Part shown: positions 36,452 to 45,785 of the stretch, piece by piece | Position numbering within the stretch: position 1 is the stretch's first letter | Layout of the letters: each line of letters opens with the position of its first letter | DNA from: Phycisphaerales bacterium | GTDB taxonomy: Bacteria > Planctomycetota > Phycisphaerae > Phycisphaerales > UBA1924 | Direction of reading: 5' to 3' | Assembly (NCBI GenBank): GCA_029260375.1 | Contig: JAJDDI010000092.1 | Location: 1-64,000 of the forward strand | DNA length: 64,000 nucleotides | Made by a program: the position numbers and the translations under genes | The notes under the pieces: model-generated | Databases searched by the model: none | Told to the model about the DNA's origin: nothing | Seen by the model: the letters and a program-made list of their open reading frames with translations, nothing else

Positions 36452-37861
36452 TCAGTGATCGACCCGCGTGCCGAGCTTGGGCGCGATCTCCGACAAGACT
36501 TTATTCAGCGTCGCTTGGTCCTTGGCCTCGGCGTTGAGGCGCAGCAGCGGCTCGGTGTTGCTCTTGCGGATGTTGCACCACCAGCCCTCGCCCTCGAAGC
36601 AGTCCACCGTGACGCCGTCGAGCTCGTCGATCTCGCCCCGGTCGAAGTACTCCTCGCGGATCAGGTCGAGCGCCTCGTCCTTCTCCTCGTTCTCGAAGTT
36701 GATCTCGCCAGATTGCTTGTAGCGGGCGATGGGGCGGATCATGTTGCTCAGCTTCCGCTTCTTCTCGGCCATCAGGCTCAGCACCGTCGCCATCGCGATC
36801 GCGCCCGAGTCCGCGTTGAAGTTGTCGCGGAAGTAGAAGTGCCCGCTCAGCTCTCCGCCGAACACGCACCCCTCGTCGCTCATCACCTGCTTCATGAACA
36901 CGTGCCCGACGCGCGAGCGGATCGCCCTGCCCCCTGCCTTCTCGATCTCCTCGGCCACCGCCTTGGTCGAGCGCAGGTCGTACACCACGCTCCCGCCCGG
37001 CTCCTTGGAGAGGAAGTACTGCGCCAGCAGCCCCGTGAGCGCGTCGCACCCGACGATCTTGCCCTTCTCATCGACGACCACGCACCGGTCGGCGTCGCCG
37101 TCGAAGCACACGCCAAGGTCCGCCTCCTCGCTGACAACCGCCTTGCACAGGTCCTCGACGTTGGAGGCTACCAGGGGGTTGGGTTCGTGCACGAACACGC
37201 CCTTGGTGTTCTCGAAGTTCATCTCGACGATCTGGAGCCCGTCGATCGCCGAGCCGTTCTCGCCGAAGATCTTGGGGACCATCGTCCCCGCCATCCCGTT
37301 GCTTGCGTCCACGACGACCTTGATCTTGCGACCCCGGGTGTCCAGGAATGAGCGCACGTGATCGGTGTACGCGTCCCACAGGTCGCGTTTGTCAACGAAC
37401 GTCCCGTCCTGCGGGGGCTTGTTCGTGTCGCTCATCGCCGCGTACTTGCGCACGTCCGCCAGCCCCGTGGTCTCGCCCACGGGCTTGGCCTTGCGCTTGG
37501 AGGTCTTGAACCCGTTGTACTGCGGCGGGTTGTGGCTGGCCGTGACCATCACGCCCCCGGCGCAGTCCAGGTGGTTGATCGCGAAGTACACGAACGACGT
37601 GTCCACGAGCCCGACATCGATCACGCTCGCCCCACCCGCGCGGATGCCCTTGATCAGCTCGCTGCTGAGCTTGGGGCTGCTCTTTCGCATGTCCCGCCCG
37701 ACGACCAGGTTCTGCATCATGGGCGTGGTGTCGCCCGCGTCAGCCGCGTCCTGGAGCAGATACCGCGCGGCGCCCGAGCCGATCTGGAACGCCATCGTGT
37801 CCGTGAGCAGATCGGGGTAGGTCCCCCGCACGTCGTAGGCCTTGAAGACGCGTCCAAGCAT
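36452..37861 (-). CDS. Phosphomannomutase/phosphoglucomutase
   Basis: 469-residue alpha-D-phosphohexomutase interconverting hexose 1- and 6-phosphates for sugar-nucleotide synthesis. KAYDVRGTYPD at the start, phosphoserine loop VTASHNPPQYNG, metal loop DGDADR, sugar loop GGELSGHFYF and the phosphate loop RKSNTEPLLRLNAEA are all present. The family includes bifunctional PMM/PGM; the sequence alone does not decide the sugar. GGAG lies 6 bases before the ATG. Member of the minus-strand run. Confidence 0.92.
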   Translation of the reverse strand: MLGRVFKAYDVRGTYPDLLTDTMAFQIGSGAARYLLQDAADAGDTTPMMQNLVVGRDMRKSSPKLSSELIKGIRAGGASVIDVGLVDTSFVYFAINHLDCAGGVMVTASHNPPQYNGFKTSKRKAKPVGETTGLADVRKYAAMSDTNKPPQDGTFVDKRDLWDAYTDHVRSFLDTRGRKIKVVVDASNGMAGTMVPKIFGENGSAIDGLQIVEMNFENTKGVFVHEPNPLVASNVEDLCKAVVSEEADLGVCFDGDADRCVVVDEKGKIVGCDALTGLLAQYFLSKEPGGSVVYDLRSTKAVAEEIEKAGGRAIRSRVGHVFMKQVMSDEGCVFGGELSGHFYFRDNFNADSGAIAMATVLSLMAEKKRKLSNMIRPIARYKQSGEINFENEEKDEALDLIREEYFDRGEIDELDGVTVDCFEGEGWWCNIRKSNTEPLLRLNAEAKDQATLNKVLSEIAPKLGTRVDH

Positions 37862-37929
37862 ACCGATCTCCGGTTTCTGTTCGGGATTCGCCGAGTTTCG
37901 TGCCGAATCAGAGGGTAGCCGGGACGAGA

Positions 37930-40083
37930 TCAAAAGTCCGCGTCGTCCCACGTCCCCGCGCTCAGCTCGGGCTCGACCTCCGGCAGCAGGCGGGGCTCGA
38001 CCCCCGCGGGCATCGCGGAAAGAAACTTCCGCCCGTACCCCTTGGTCACCACCCTTGGGTCCAAGACCACCACCCGCCCCCGGTCCGCGTGCGAGCGGAC
38101 CAGGCGCCCGAACCCCTGCTTGAACCGGATCACCGCGCGCGGCAGCGAGTCCTCCCGGAACGGGTCCCCCCCGCGATCGCGGATCCGCTCGAGCCGCGCC
38201 TCGGTCAGCGGGCGACCCGGAGGGTCGAACGGCAGGCGCGTGATGATGACGTTGCGCAGCGTCTCGCCGCGAACATCGACCCCCTGCCAGAAGCTCGCGG
38301 CGCCCAGCAGCACGCCGTTGGTCGTCGCCCGGAACGCCTCGAGGATCTGGCTCCGCGACCCGCCCTGCCCCTGCACGAACATGGGCATGTCCAGCGCCGC
38401 CAGCGGCCCGCGGAGCGCGTCGGCCGTCTTGCCCAGCTGGCTGAAGCTCGTGAATAGCACGAACGCCCCGCCCTCGGTCGCCGCGAGATGGTCGAGGATG
38501 CGCGAGGTCAGCTCCCGCGTAAACGTGTCCCCGCCCCCCGTGGCACGGGCGTCCCGCCCGTGGACCCCTTGCCTGGGCGACCACCCCGGGCTGGGCATCG
38601 ACCGATCGATGAACACCTCAACCTGGCTCGCATAATCAAACGGGCTGCCCAGCTGCAGCGTCTGGGCGCCCTCGCAGCCCAGTCGCTCCATCATGTGCGC
38701 GAACGCGGTCTCCGCCCGCTCGCTGGGCTCGTCCTCATCGATCGTCCGCGTCGCCAGCGTCGCGCTCGTCAGCACCACCGAGTGATCCGCATCAAAGAGA
38801 TGTTCTTTGAGCAGGGGCGAAACCTCGATCGGCGAGCACGCCAGACGCACGCGCCGGCGCGCGCCGTCCCGCCCCGTCGCCTCCACCCAGTAGCAAAACC
38901 CCGGCGCCGACTGATCGATCAGCGCCTCGCACGCGTCGCTGATCTCGCTCGCGCGGATCTGAAACGCGTTGAGCTCGAACCGGTCCGCGTCGGTCCGCGC
39001 CAGGTCCTTGAGCGCCCGCAGGCGCACCGCCAGGTCGTTCATCGCCGGCGTCAGCGGGTTGTCGATGATCTCGGGCCTGCGGATCCGACCGCCCGGCGCC
39101 TTGTCCGAATCCAGCAGCCGCTCCAGGTCCTCGAAGAACGCCCGTGACGCCCGCTCGGCCGCCCGCACCAGGCGCACCGCCCGGTCGATGGGCTCGATGT
39201 CCCCGTCGATCAGCTCCAGCTGCCCCAGGTACCCCTTGCCCGTGCGCTCGTGGTAGAGCGTCGAGAGCAGGTGGGTCACCCGTCCCTCCGTGAGCGAGAG
39301 CCCGAAGTGCTCGGCCGCGACGTCCTCGACGTTGTGCGCCTCGTCCAGGATCACGTGGTCGTACTTGGGCAGGAAGCCCGAGTCGCGGGCGCGCAGGGCG
39401 AGATCGCTAAAGAACAGCGCGTGGTTGCAGATGAGCAGATTCGCCTGCTCCATCGTGCGCCGAGCCCGCTGGTAGAAGCACTCGCTGTGGTGCGGGCACT
39501 TGCGCCCCATGCAGTTGCCCGAGTCAGACTGCACCCGGTCCCACACGCCCGGGCGCTCGAGCGTGGGCAGGGTCGAGAGCGAGCCGTCGGTCGTGTCGTA
39601 CGCCCAGTCCTCGATGACGTGCAGCGACCGCTTGGCCGCGGCGTCGGCGAACAGCTTGCTCTGGCGTGAGCTCGCCAGCTTCAGGCGGCGGATGCTGACG
39701 TAGTTGCCCCGCCCCTTGACCAGCACCGGGCGCAGCGCCGGGGGCATGTTGGGATCGTCCGAATCCAGCCCCAACGCCGCCTGGATCAGCGGCACGTCCT
39801 TCTCAACCAGTTGTTCCTGCAATGAGATCGTGTTTGTCGCGATGACGACCGTCTCGCCCTTCTCCACGCACCGCATCGCGGCCGGGATCAGGTAGGCGAA
39901 GCTCTTGCCCACGCCCGTGCCCGCCTCGACGAGCAGGTGAGACTTGTCGGCCAGAGCCTTCTCGACCGCGGTTGCCATCCCGATCTGCTCGGGGCGGGGC
40001 TCGTAGGCGTCGCCGAGGGCGCGGGCGATGGGGCCGTCTGCCTCGAGCATGGCGTTGACGGATCTATTCTCGGGATCTTGCAC
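37930..40083 (-). CDS. DinG/XPD-like Fe-S DNA helicase
   Basis: 717-residue superfamily 2 helicase. Motif I LVEAGTGVGKSFAYLIPA, a cysteine cluster (CMGRKCPHHSEC) that would bind a 4Fe-4S cluster, DEAH box VILDEAHNVED, and motif VI LVRSHADRGRVVVLDPR. DinG-type enzymes resolve R-loops and other structured DNA. A palindromic repeat at 38541-38563 is read in frame and inserts GVHGRDARAT into a loop between the HD2 strands. The start sits 12 bases from an inverted-repeat element that separates it from rsmG. Confidence 0.92.
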   Translation of the reverse strand: MQDPENRSVNAMLEADGPIARALGDAYEPRPEQIGMATAVEKALADKSHLLVEAGTGVGKSFAYLIPAAMRCVEKGETVVIATNTISLQEQLVEKDVPLIQAALGLDSDDPNMPPALRPVLVKGRGNYVSIRRLKLASSRQSKLFADAAAKRSLHVIEDWAYDTTDGSLSTLPTLERPGVWDRVQSDSGNCMGRKCPHHSECFYQRARRTMEQANLLICNHALFFSDLALRARDSGFLPKYDHVILDEAHNVEDVAAEHFGLSLTEGRVTHLLSTLYHERTGKGYLGQLELIDGDIEPIDRAVRLVRAAERASRAFFEDLERLLDSDKAPGGRIRRPEIIDNPLTPAMNDLAVRLRALKDLARTDADRFELNAFQIRASEISDACEALIDQSAPGFCYWVEATGRDGARRRVRLACSPIEVSPLLKEHLFDADHSVVLTSATLATRTIDEDEPSERAETAFAHMMERLGCEGAQTLQLGSPFDYASQVEVFIDRSMPSPGWSPRQGVHGRDARATGGGDTFTRELTSRILDHLAATEGGAFVLFTSFSQLGKTADALRGPLAALDMPMFVQGQGGSRSQILEAFRATTNGVLLGAASFWQGVDVRGETLRNVIITRLPFDPPGRPLTEARLERIRDRGGDPFREDSLPRAVIRFKQGFGRLVRSHADRGRVVVLDPRVVTKGYGRKFLSAMPAGVEPRLLPEVEPELSAGTWDDADF
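38541..38563. repeat. Palindromic repeat inside the DinG-type helicase gene
   Basis: TGGCACGGGCGTCCCGCCCG plus TGG (inner stem CACGGGCG/CGCCCGTG-like). Read on the minus strand it encodes Val-His-Gly-Arg-Asp-Ala-Arg-Ala-Thr in frame. This palindrome type is widespread in planctomycete and related genomes, usually between genes; here it has become part of a protein loop. Confidence 0.85.
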
Positions 40084-40095
40084 GGTGGATGGTAC

Positions 40096-40244
40096 TAGCC
40101 CGGAACGTCAGTGACGGGCCAGTAGATGCTCCGTCTGCTCCTGCCACTTCGAAATCTGGTCGCCGAGGCGCTGCGGGGGAGGGAGGAACACGAAGGGAGA
40201 AGCGACAGGAGCGGACAGAGGCCCGTCACTGACGTTCCGGGCTA
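40096..40244. repeat. Paired inverted palindromic repeat (copy 2, perfect arms)
   Basis: Two perfect inverted 24-base copies of TAGCCCGGAACGTCAG plus TGACGGGC at 40096-40119 and 40221-40244, with 101 bases between. It is the same family as 1125-1221, and the spacer again contains GAACACGAAG. The right copy starts with TAG on the minus strand and this is the stop codon of rsmG (40242-40244). It is therefore inserted exactly at the gene end. Confidence 0.85.
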
Positions 40245-41108
40245 TTTATTGGCGACACCCAGCGGCGCCCGCTTGGGCTCCCCGTCCCGCCTCGGGTAGC
40301 TCTTGGGCGTCGGGCGCTGCTTCTCCAGCACCACGATCCGCCCCGTGCCCGTCTGCACCGTCCCGGCATGACTCGTATGCAGCAGGTGCAGCGCGCCCTT
40401 CGCCTCGACCAGCTCCTCGTCCGCCTTGGCGCCCTTGATCAGCGCGATCAGCCCCCCGACCCGCGCGAACGGGATCGTCAGCTCGCTCAGCGTCGCCAAC
40501 CGACCCACGGCGCGCGCCACGACGAGGTCGTACATCTCGCGATGCCCGCCGCGCCTCCCTGTGCCTGTTCGCTCGCCACGGTCGCGCCCCGCGGCCTCCG
40601 CCCGGGCGCACACGACCTCGAGGTTGGTCAGCCCGAGCTCCTGGGCGACATGATCGAGGAACGCGCACTTCTTGGCCGTCGCGTCGAGCAGGGTCACGCT
40701 CACATCTTGGCGAGCGATGGCCAGCGGGATGCCGGGCAGCCCGCCGCCCGTGCCCACGTCGATCACGCGGAGGGACTGACCTTCAGGCGTCTCGATCTCC
40801 GCCAGCACGCCCAGGAGCGTGAGCGAGTCGAGCACGTGGCGCGTCCAGGCCTCGCCCGGGTCGCGGATGGCCGTCAGGTTGAACGCCTTGTTCGCCGCGA
40901 GCAGCATGCCCATGTACCGGCTCAGGCGGTCGAGCTCCTCGGGCGTCAGCGAGACGCCCGCGTCCTCGCAGGCCGCCGCGAAGGTCTCGGGCGGGGCAGA
41001 GGGGGGGGCGTCGAGGTACCCGGGTCGCTCATCGCGAGACGGCTCGCCCTGAGAATCCGATGGAGCGTCCGTACTTGCCCGAGCCGAATGGGGTTCGTTC
41101 ATCATCAT
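40242..41108 (-). CDS. rsmG: 16S rRNA (guanine-527-N7) methyltransferase
   Basis: 288 residues, longer than the usual 210-250 because of a Ser/Pro-rich N-terminal extension of about 45 residues. The SAM-binding motif IDVGTGGGLPGIPLAI and the family LSRYMGMLLAANKAFNLTAI, HVLDSL and VVARAVGRLATL segments are clear. Three ATG codons in a row (41100-41108) mark the start; no alternative start exists before the conserved core. Its 5' end overlaps rodA by 80 bases in another frame. The stop codon is supplied by an inverted repeat. Confidence 0.92.
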   Translation of the reverse strand: MMMNEPHSARASTDAPSDSQGEPSRDERPGYLDAPPSAPPETFAAACEDAGVSLTPEELDRLSRYMGMLLAANKAFNLTAIRDPGEAWTRHVLDSLTLLGVLAEIETPEGQSLRVIDVGTGGGLPGIPLAIARQDVSVTLLDATAKKCAFLDHVAQELGLTNLEVVCARAEAAGRDRGERTGTGRRGGHREMYDLVVARAVGRLATLSELTIPFARVGGLIALIKGAKADEELVEAKGALHLLHTSHAGTVQTGTGRIVVLEKQRPTPKSYPRRDGEPKRAPLGVANK

Positions 41109-42342
41109 CAGGGTATTCAAACGATTGGCGGAAAGGCGGCCGGGGTTTGTGCAATGCCACATTGGCCACCAGGCCGACCATCATCCAGCTCGCCAGCAGG
41201 CTCGAGCCCCCGTACGAGACGAACGGGAGGGTGATCCCGATGATCGGGACCAGGCCCAGGTTCATCCCGATGTTGATCACCATCTGGGCCGCGACGAACG
41301 CGGGCAGGCCCACGGCGATCAGGCGCCCCATCGGCTCCTTGCACGAGGCCGCGACCAGCAGGCAGCCCCCGATCCAGACCAGGAACAGGACGATCACGCC
41401 CAGCCCGCCCCAGAACCCGAACCGGGTGACGATCACGGCATACACCATGTCGTTGTGACGCTCGGGCAGGGCGTTGTAGTGGACCAGCGCCCGGGCCGCG
41501 GGCGCCGGCACGCCCGTCTCCTGCCCGGCGCCGATGAGCGTCTGGGCGGTGAAGGCTTGATAGTTGATGTCGTGGGCCGTGGACTCGTCGCCCTCGATCG
41601 CCTTGATCATGCCGACGATGCGGGTCTTCTGGTGGGGCTGGAGGAACGGGTAGGCCGCGGGCGCCGCCAGCGCCGCGCACAGCACGATGATGCTCAGGTG
41701 ACGCAGCCTCGCCCCCGCGGCGATGAGCATCACGAACAGCGCGGGCACGTACAGCGACGCCGTCCCCAGGTCGGGCTGGAGCGTGATCAGCCCCACCGGC
41801 GCCGCGGCGATGAGCCCGGGCACGATCAGCCCCGTAAACCGGCGGTGCTTCGTCCGGTACCGCAGGTACTGCGCCACGACGAGCACAAACGCGAGCTTCC
41901 CGTACTCCGACGGCTGGAAGTTGGCCGGGCCAAGGGCGTACCAGCTCCGCGCGCCCGAACGCACCGGGGCGATCGACTCGGGCAGCACAGGGACCAGCAG
42001 CAGGATCAGCGCCACGAGCAGCCCCGCGATCACGGGCCAGGCGATGATCGCCAGGATTCTGTAATGCGGCAGGGCGATCAGCGTCGCCGCGAGCATGCCG
42101 ACAATCGCGAAGACGACCTGCTTCCACGCCGTGGGCGCCAGATCCACCACGCCCACCGGGCGGACCGTCTCGGCGACATCAATCGCGTACACCCCCACCA
42201 GCGAGAGCCCGATCGAGGCGATGATCGTCAGCCACGAGGCGTTGAGAATGCGCAGCGACGAGCGCACGTTGTCGCTTGTCCCGGCGCTGGGCCCACGGAT
42301 CAGCCCGCCCAGCAGGCGCATCGACCCCGCCTGCGTGCTCAC
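41029..42342 (-). CDS. rodA: Rod-shape-determining SEDS glycosyltransferase RodA
   Basis: 437-residue polytopic membrane peptidoglycan polymerase, partner of PBP2 in cell elongation. Family motifs: ALGPANFQPSEYGKLAFVLV, GLITLQPDLGTASLYVPALF, GAGQETGVPAPAARALVHYN, ALPERHNDMVYAVIVTRFGF and the C-terminal GLVPIIGITLPFVSYGGSSL. About ten helices. The GTG start at 42342 shares bases with the TGA stop of the PBP2 gene (GTGA), which implies coupled translation. The C-terminal tail after the last helix is longer than usual, rich in Arg and Ser. Confidence 0.94.
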   Translation of the reverse strand: MSTQAGSMRLLGGLIRGPSAGTSDNVRSSLRILNASWLTIIASIGLSLVGVYAIDVAETVRPVGVVDLAPTAWKQVVFAIVGMLAATLIALPHYRILAIIAWPVIAGLLVALILLLVPVLPESIAPVRSGARSWYALGPANFQPSEYGKLAFVLVVAQYLRYRTKHRRFTGLIVPGLIAAAPVGLITLQPDLGTASLYVPALFVMLIAAGARLRHLSIIVLCAALAAPAAYPFLQPHQKTRIVGMIKAIEGDESTAHDINYQAFTAQTLIGAGQETGVPAPAARALVHYNALPERHNDMVYAVIVTRFGFWGGLGVIVLFLVWIGGCLLVAASCKEPMGRLIAVGLPAFVAAQMVINIGMNLGLVPIIGITLPFVSYGGSSLLASWMMVGLVANVALHKPRPPFRQSFEYPDDDERTPFGSGKYGRSIGFSGRAVSR

Positions 42343-44720
42343 GGCCCGCCCCCCTGACCCGGCTGGGCGTCGGGCAGGTACCCCTCCTGCACCAACGCCC
42401 GGATGATCTGGTTGGCGATCGGACCCGACACGCGCCCGCCCGAGCCGGCGTACTCCATCACCACCGCGATCGCGTACCTGGGCGCCTCGCCCTCGGGCGC
42501 GACGAGCACGACGAACCACGAGTGGTCCCCCTCGCGCTCGACCGTGCTGGGCAGCGGGCCGTCGCCGTCGGGGTCGTAGTTCAGGTCGGGCGCCGTCGCG
42601 GTGCCCGTCTTGCCCCAGACGCTCACGCCCGGGACGTCGAAGATCGGCAGGCGCCGCCCGGAGGCGAAGGTGATCGCGTGGCCCGTGCCGTCCGAGTCGT
42701 TGACCGAGCCGCGAAGCCCATCGAGCGCCAGGCGCCGAGCAACGCTGCCCATCGGCGCCGAGGGCAGCTCGCGCACGGGCGCGTCCGCGACGAGCCTGGG
42801 CGCGATCCGCTCCCCGCCCCGCGCCAGCGTCGCCATCGCGTCGGCCGCGTGCAGGGGCGTCCACGCCACGGGCCCCTGCCCGATGCCCATCAGGATCGTG
42901 TCCCAGACCTGCAGCCCCGCGCCGGAGTTGTCACCATCGAACGCGCCGACGGCCCCCGGGAACTCCGCGCCGATGCCCAGCCCGAAGCCCTCGCCCACGC
43001 CGAAGTCGCGGTACGCCTTGGCGATCCCTCGATTGCCAAGGCGCCGCCCCATCTCGTAGAAGAAGATATTGCACGAGTGCTTCACCGCCTCGGCGCCGTT
43101 GAGCGACTGCCCGTCGGGCGAGTGCGTCATCCCGTACTGCTTGTAGATCCAGCAGCGGAACGAATCCGTCTTGCCCGGCAGCAGGTGGCCATTGCACACC
43201 ACCCCCACGCTCGGATCGACGACCCCCGCGTCCGCCGCGGCGCACACCATAAGCGGCTTGACGATCGACCCGGGCGGGTAGGGCTTGGCGATCGCCCGGT
43301 TCGTGTACGGCGCGTCGAGCGCCAGCGCCCGCTCGTACTCACGCTCGGAGTTGAAGCCCTGCTCGCGCCAGTCCTTGCCGCGCGGGATGCCGGGCGTCGA
43401 GACGAGCGCAAGGATCTCGCCCGAGTCAACATCGAGCACCACCGCCGCCCCGTTGAGCGGCGTGCCCAGCTCCACCCGCTCGTTGTGGTGCCAGTTCTGC
43501 ACGACCGCCAGCCCCAGGCGCGGGTCCATCAGCGCCCGGACGCGGGCCTGGAGCATGACGTCGATCGTCAGCGCCACGTCCTCCCCCGGCGAGGGCTCGC
43601 GTGCATCGACCTCGCCCGTGAGCAGGTTCTCCGCCCGGGCGCCGCGGATGCCCCGCAGCGTGTCCTCGTACGAGAACTCCAGCCCCGCGGCCCCCACCGT
43701 GTCGCCCTCCTGGTACGACCCGAGGTCGTAGCCGCGCAGATCCGTCGAGTGCTCACGCAGGGTCGCATCGGCTTTGATCGCGCCGGCCCGGCGCTGGATG
43801 TCCTCGGCGTAGACGTTGCCGCGCATCCGTCCGAGCAGGTGCCAGGCGACGCCCTCGGAGTGGATGCTCGCGAAGCCCTCGCGCCGCAGCGGGCCGGGCA
43901 GGCTGGTGAGGTCCACGTCGATGGCGACCTCGTCCCACGGGTACGTCCGGCGTGTGGTGTTGCGGATCTCGAGCCCGGGCATCAGGTCCAGGCTGAGCGA
44001 GCCCTCCCCGCCGCGCAGGGCCGTCCGGCGCCCGACCAGACGCTCGAGCTCGAACCCGACCTCGTCGTCCACGCCCTCGATGAGCACGTGCGCCATCCGC
44101 TGCTCGGCGATCTGCTGGTTCGCCCTGGCGCGCAGGCGGCGCAGGTCGTCCGCGTCCGTGTCCATCCCCTTGTCCGCCCGCGTCTGCGAGAGCGACGCGA
44201 TGCGCGACTCGACGATGCTCGCGTGCATCGCGTCGATCCGCTCCACGATCGTCCGCGCCCGCGCCACGAGAAGCCCCGGCTCGATGCCCGACGCCTCGCT
44301 CAGGCGGACCCACATCTCGTCGATGTGCCGGTCCAGCTTCTCGCGGTAGATCGCGACCAGCCCGTCGCGCTCCTGGGCGCTCAGGTCCTTCCAGCTCTCT
44401 TTGTGCGCTGCGCGGGCCAGGCGGCGCGACTCCCCCTCGGCCCAGGCGCCCGTCATCACCCGGTAGTCCACTGCCACGTCGTAGCTCGCCCGGTCCTGGG
44501 CCAGCACCCGCCCCTTGCGGTCCAGGATCCGCCCCCGGTACGTCGGCGTCCAGGCTCGCCGGATCAGCTTCGACTCCGCCTGGGTCCGCAGTTCCGCCCC
44601 GCGCGCCAGCGTCAGCCACGCCAGCTTGCCCGTGAGCGCAGCAGACACCAGCACGATCGCCGCCATGAGCAGCACGAGGCGACGGTGGAACATGCTGGGG
44701 ATCAGTCTGGACAGGTCCAT
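42339..44720 (-). CDS. mrdA: Penicillin-binding protein 2 (elongation transpeptidase)
   Basis: 793-residue class B PBP. An N-terminal membrane helix (residues about 14-36, LVLLMAAIVLVSAALTGKLA) precedes the dimerisation region (RGRILDRKGRVLAQD). The transpeptidase has S-x-x-K as GSIVKPL, S-x-N as SCN (HSCNIFFYEMGRRLG) and K-T-G as WGKTGTATAP. The 793 residues exceed the usual 600-650; the extra length lies in the pedestal (about residues 100-330), which is coiled-coil-like and rich in Arg and Glu. It is translationally coupled to rodA. mreBCD genes are not adjacent; folE2 is upstream. Confidence 0.93.
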   Translation of the reverse strand: MDLSRLIPSMFHRRLVLLMAAIVLVSAALTGKLAWLTLARGAELRTQAESKLIRRAWTPTYRGRILDRKGRVLAQDRASYDVAVDYRVMTGAWAEGESRRLARAAHKESWKDLSAQERDGLVAIYREKLDRHIDEMWVRLSEASGIEPGLLVARARTIVERIDAMHASIVESRIASLSQTRADKGMDTDADDLRRLRARANQQIAEQRMAHVLIEGVDDEVGFELERLVGRRTALRGGEGSLSLDLMPGLEIRNTTRRTYPWDEVAIDVDLTSLPGPLRREGFASIHSEGVAWHLLGRMRGNVYAEDIQRRAGAIKADATLREHSTDLRGYDLGSYQEGDTVGAAGLEFSYEDTLRGIRGARAENLLTGEVDAREPSPGEDVALTIDVMLQARVRALMDPRLGLAVVQNWHHNERVELGTPLNGAAVVLDVDSGEILALVSTPGIPRGKDWREQGFNSEREYERALALDAPYTNRAIAKPYPPGSIVKPLMVCAAADAGVVDPSVGVVCNGHLLPGKTDSFRCWIYKQYGMTHSPDGQSLNGAEAVKHSCNIFFYEMGRRLGNRGIAKAYRDFGVGEGFGLGIGAEFPGAVGAFDGDNSGAGLQVWDTILMGIGQGPVAWTPLHAADAMATLARGGERIAPRLVADAPVRELPSAPMGSVARRLALDGLRGSVNDSDGTGHAITFASGRRLPIFDVPGVSVWGKTGTATAPDLNYDPDGDGPLPSTVEREGDHSWFVVLVAPEGEAPRYAIAVVMEYAGSGGRVSGPIANQIIRALVQEGYLPDAQPGQGGGP

Positions 44721-44844
44721 TGTCGCCCGGATCGGCGCCCACGCGCTCTCGCGCGGGCTGAGTCGCCAACCTCACCCGCGGGGTCCGTCCCGCGGCAATC
44801 GGAGCATCATACGAGATCGGGGGCCCCGATCCGCCGCCGGGGCC

Positions 44845-45642
44845 TCAGCCCTGGCTCTTGTCGCGGGTAATCCGGGCGTAGGCGTTGTGGGAGTGGATCG
44901 ACTCGAAGTTCTCCGAGTTGATCTGGTACCAGGTAATCCGGTCCTCGCCGTCGAGCGTCATCGCCAGGTCGCGGACGATGTCCTCCACGAACTTCGGGTT
45001 CTCGAAGGCCTTCTCCGTCACGAACTTCTCGTCGGGCCGCTTGAGCACCGCGTAGACCGGGTGGCTGGCGGAGCCCTCGAGCATGGTCACCAGCTCTTCG
45101 ATCCAGACCGGGGCGTCGGTGCGGACCTTGGCCTCGATGCGGCAGCGCTGGTTGTGGGCGCCGTACGCGCTGATCTCCTTCGAGCACGGGCACAGGCTCG
45201 TCGCGGGCGCCGAGACGCCCATGATGAAGTCCTCGTGCGAGTTGCTCGTGCACTCGAATGTCACCTCGTAGTTCATCAGCCCGGGCGCCCCCGTCACGGG
45301 CGCCTTCTTCTCGATGAAGTACGTGAAGGTCGCCTCGAAGTGCGCCTCCTCGGCCTCGAGCCGCTCGCGGATCTGCTTGGTGATCCCCGGGATCATCTCC
45401 GGCGTGATCGGCGAGCACTTGTGCTCGTTGAGCACCTCCAGGAACCGGCTCATGTGCGTGCCCTTCTGCGTGTGCGGCAGCGACACGTACATGCTGATCG
45501 TCGCCACCGTCGCCTGCGTCCCGCCCGAGGGCGTCCGCAGGACCATGGGGTAGATCACGTCCTTGACCCCCACGCGCTCGATCGCAACCTGACGGCTATC
45601 GGAGGACGATTGCACGTCCGGCATCGTGGCATTGCTCTCCAT
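44845..45642 (-). CDS. folE2: GTP cyclohydrolase I type 2
   Basis: 265-residue FolE2 (COG1469), which converts GTP to 7,8-dihydroneopterin triphosphate for folate or queuosine synthesis and uses metals other than zinc. The active-site motif SLCPCSKEISAYGAHNQR is intact, with GTHMSRF and YEVTFECTSNSHEDFI also present. I chose the ATG at 45640-45642 because GGAGG lies 5 bases upstream; an in-frame ATG 30 bases earlier lacks one. In many bacteria folE2 responds to zinc limitation, but no Zur-like site was recognised. Confidence 0.93.
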   Translation of the reverse strand: MESNATMPDVQSSSDSRQVAIERVGVKDVIYPMVLRTPSGGTQATVATISMYVSLPHTQKGTHMSRFLEVLNEHKCSPITPEMIPGITKQIRERLEAEEAHFEATFTYFIEKKAPVTGAPGLMNYEVTFECTSNSHEDFIMGVSAPATSLCPCSKEISAYGAHNQRCRIEAKVRTDAPVWIEELVTMLEGSASHPVYAVLKRPDEKFVTEKAFENPKFVEDIVRDLAMTLDGEDRITWYQINSENFESIHSHNAYARITRDKSQG

Positions 45643-45785
45643 CACTACCTCCGCTTGGCGTCTGTCGCTCATCGGTTCGGTCTCAGCACGCGGCTTCGCC
45701 CCCGACGGGCCGCCCGATTCGAGATCGGACGCCCCGGCTGAACAAACCCCTCACGCGGGCGTGTCTGTTCCAAGATCACAGGACT

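Noticed and set aside
42276-44870. An 864-residue plus-strand frame opposite the PBP2 gene
   Set aside because: Antisense shadow of a gene with complete transpeptidase motifs.
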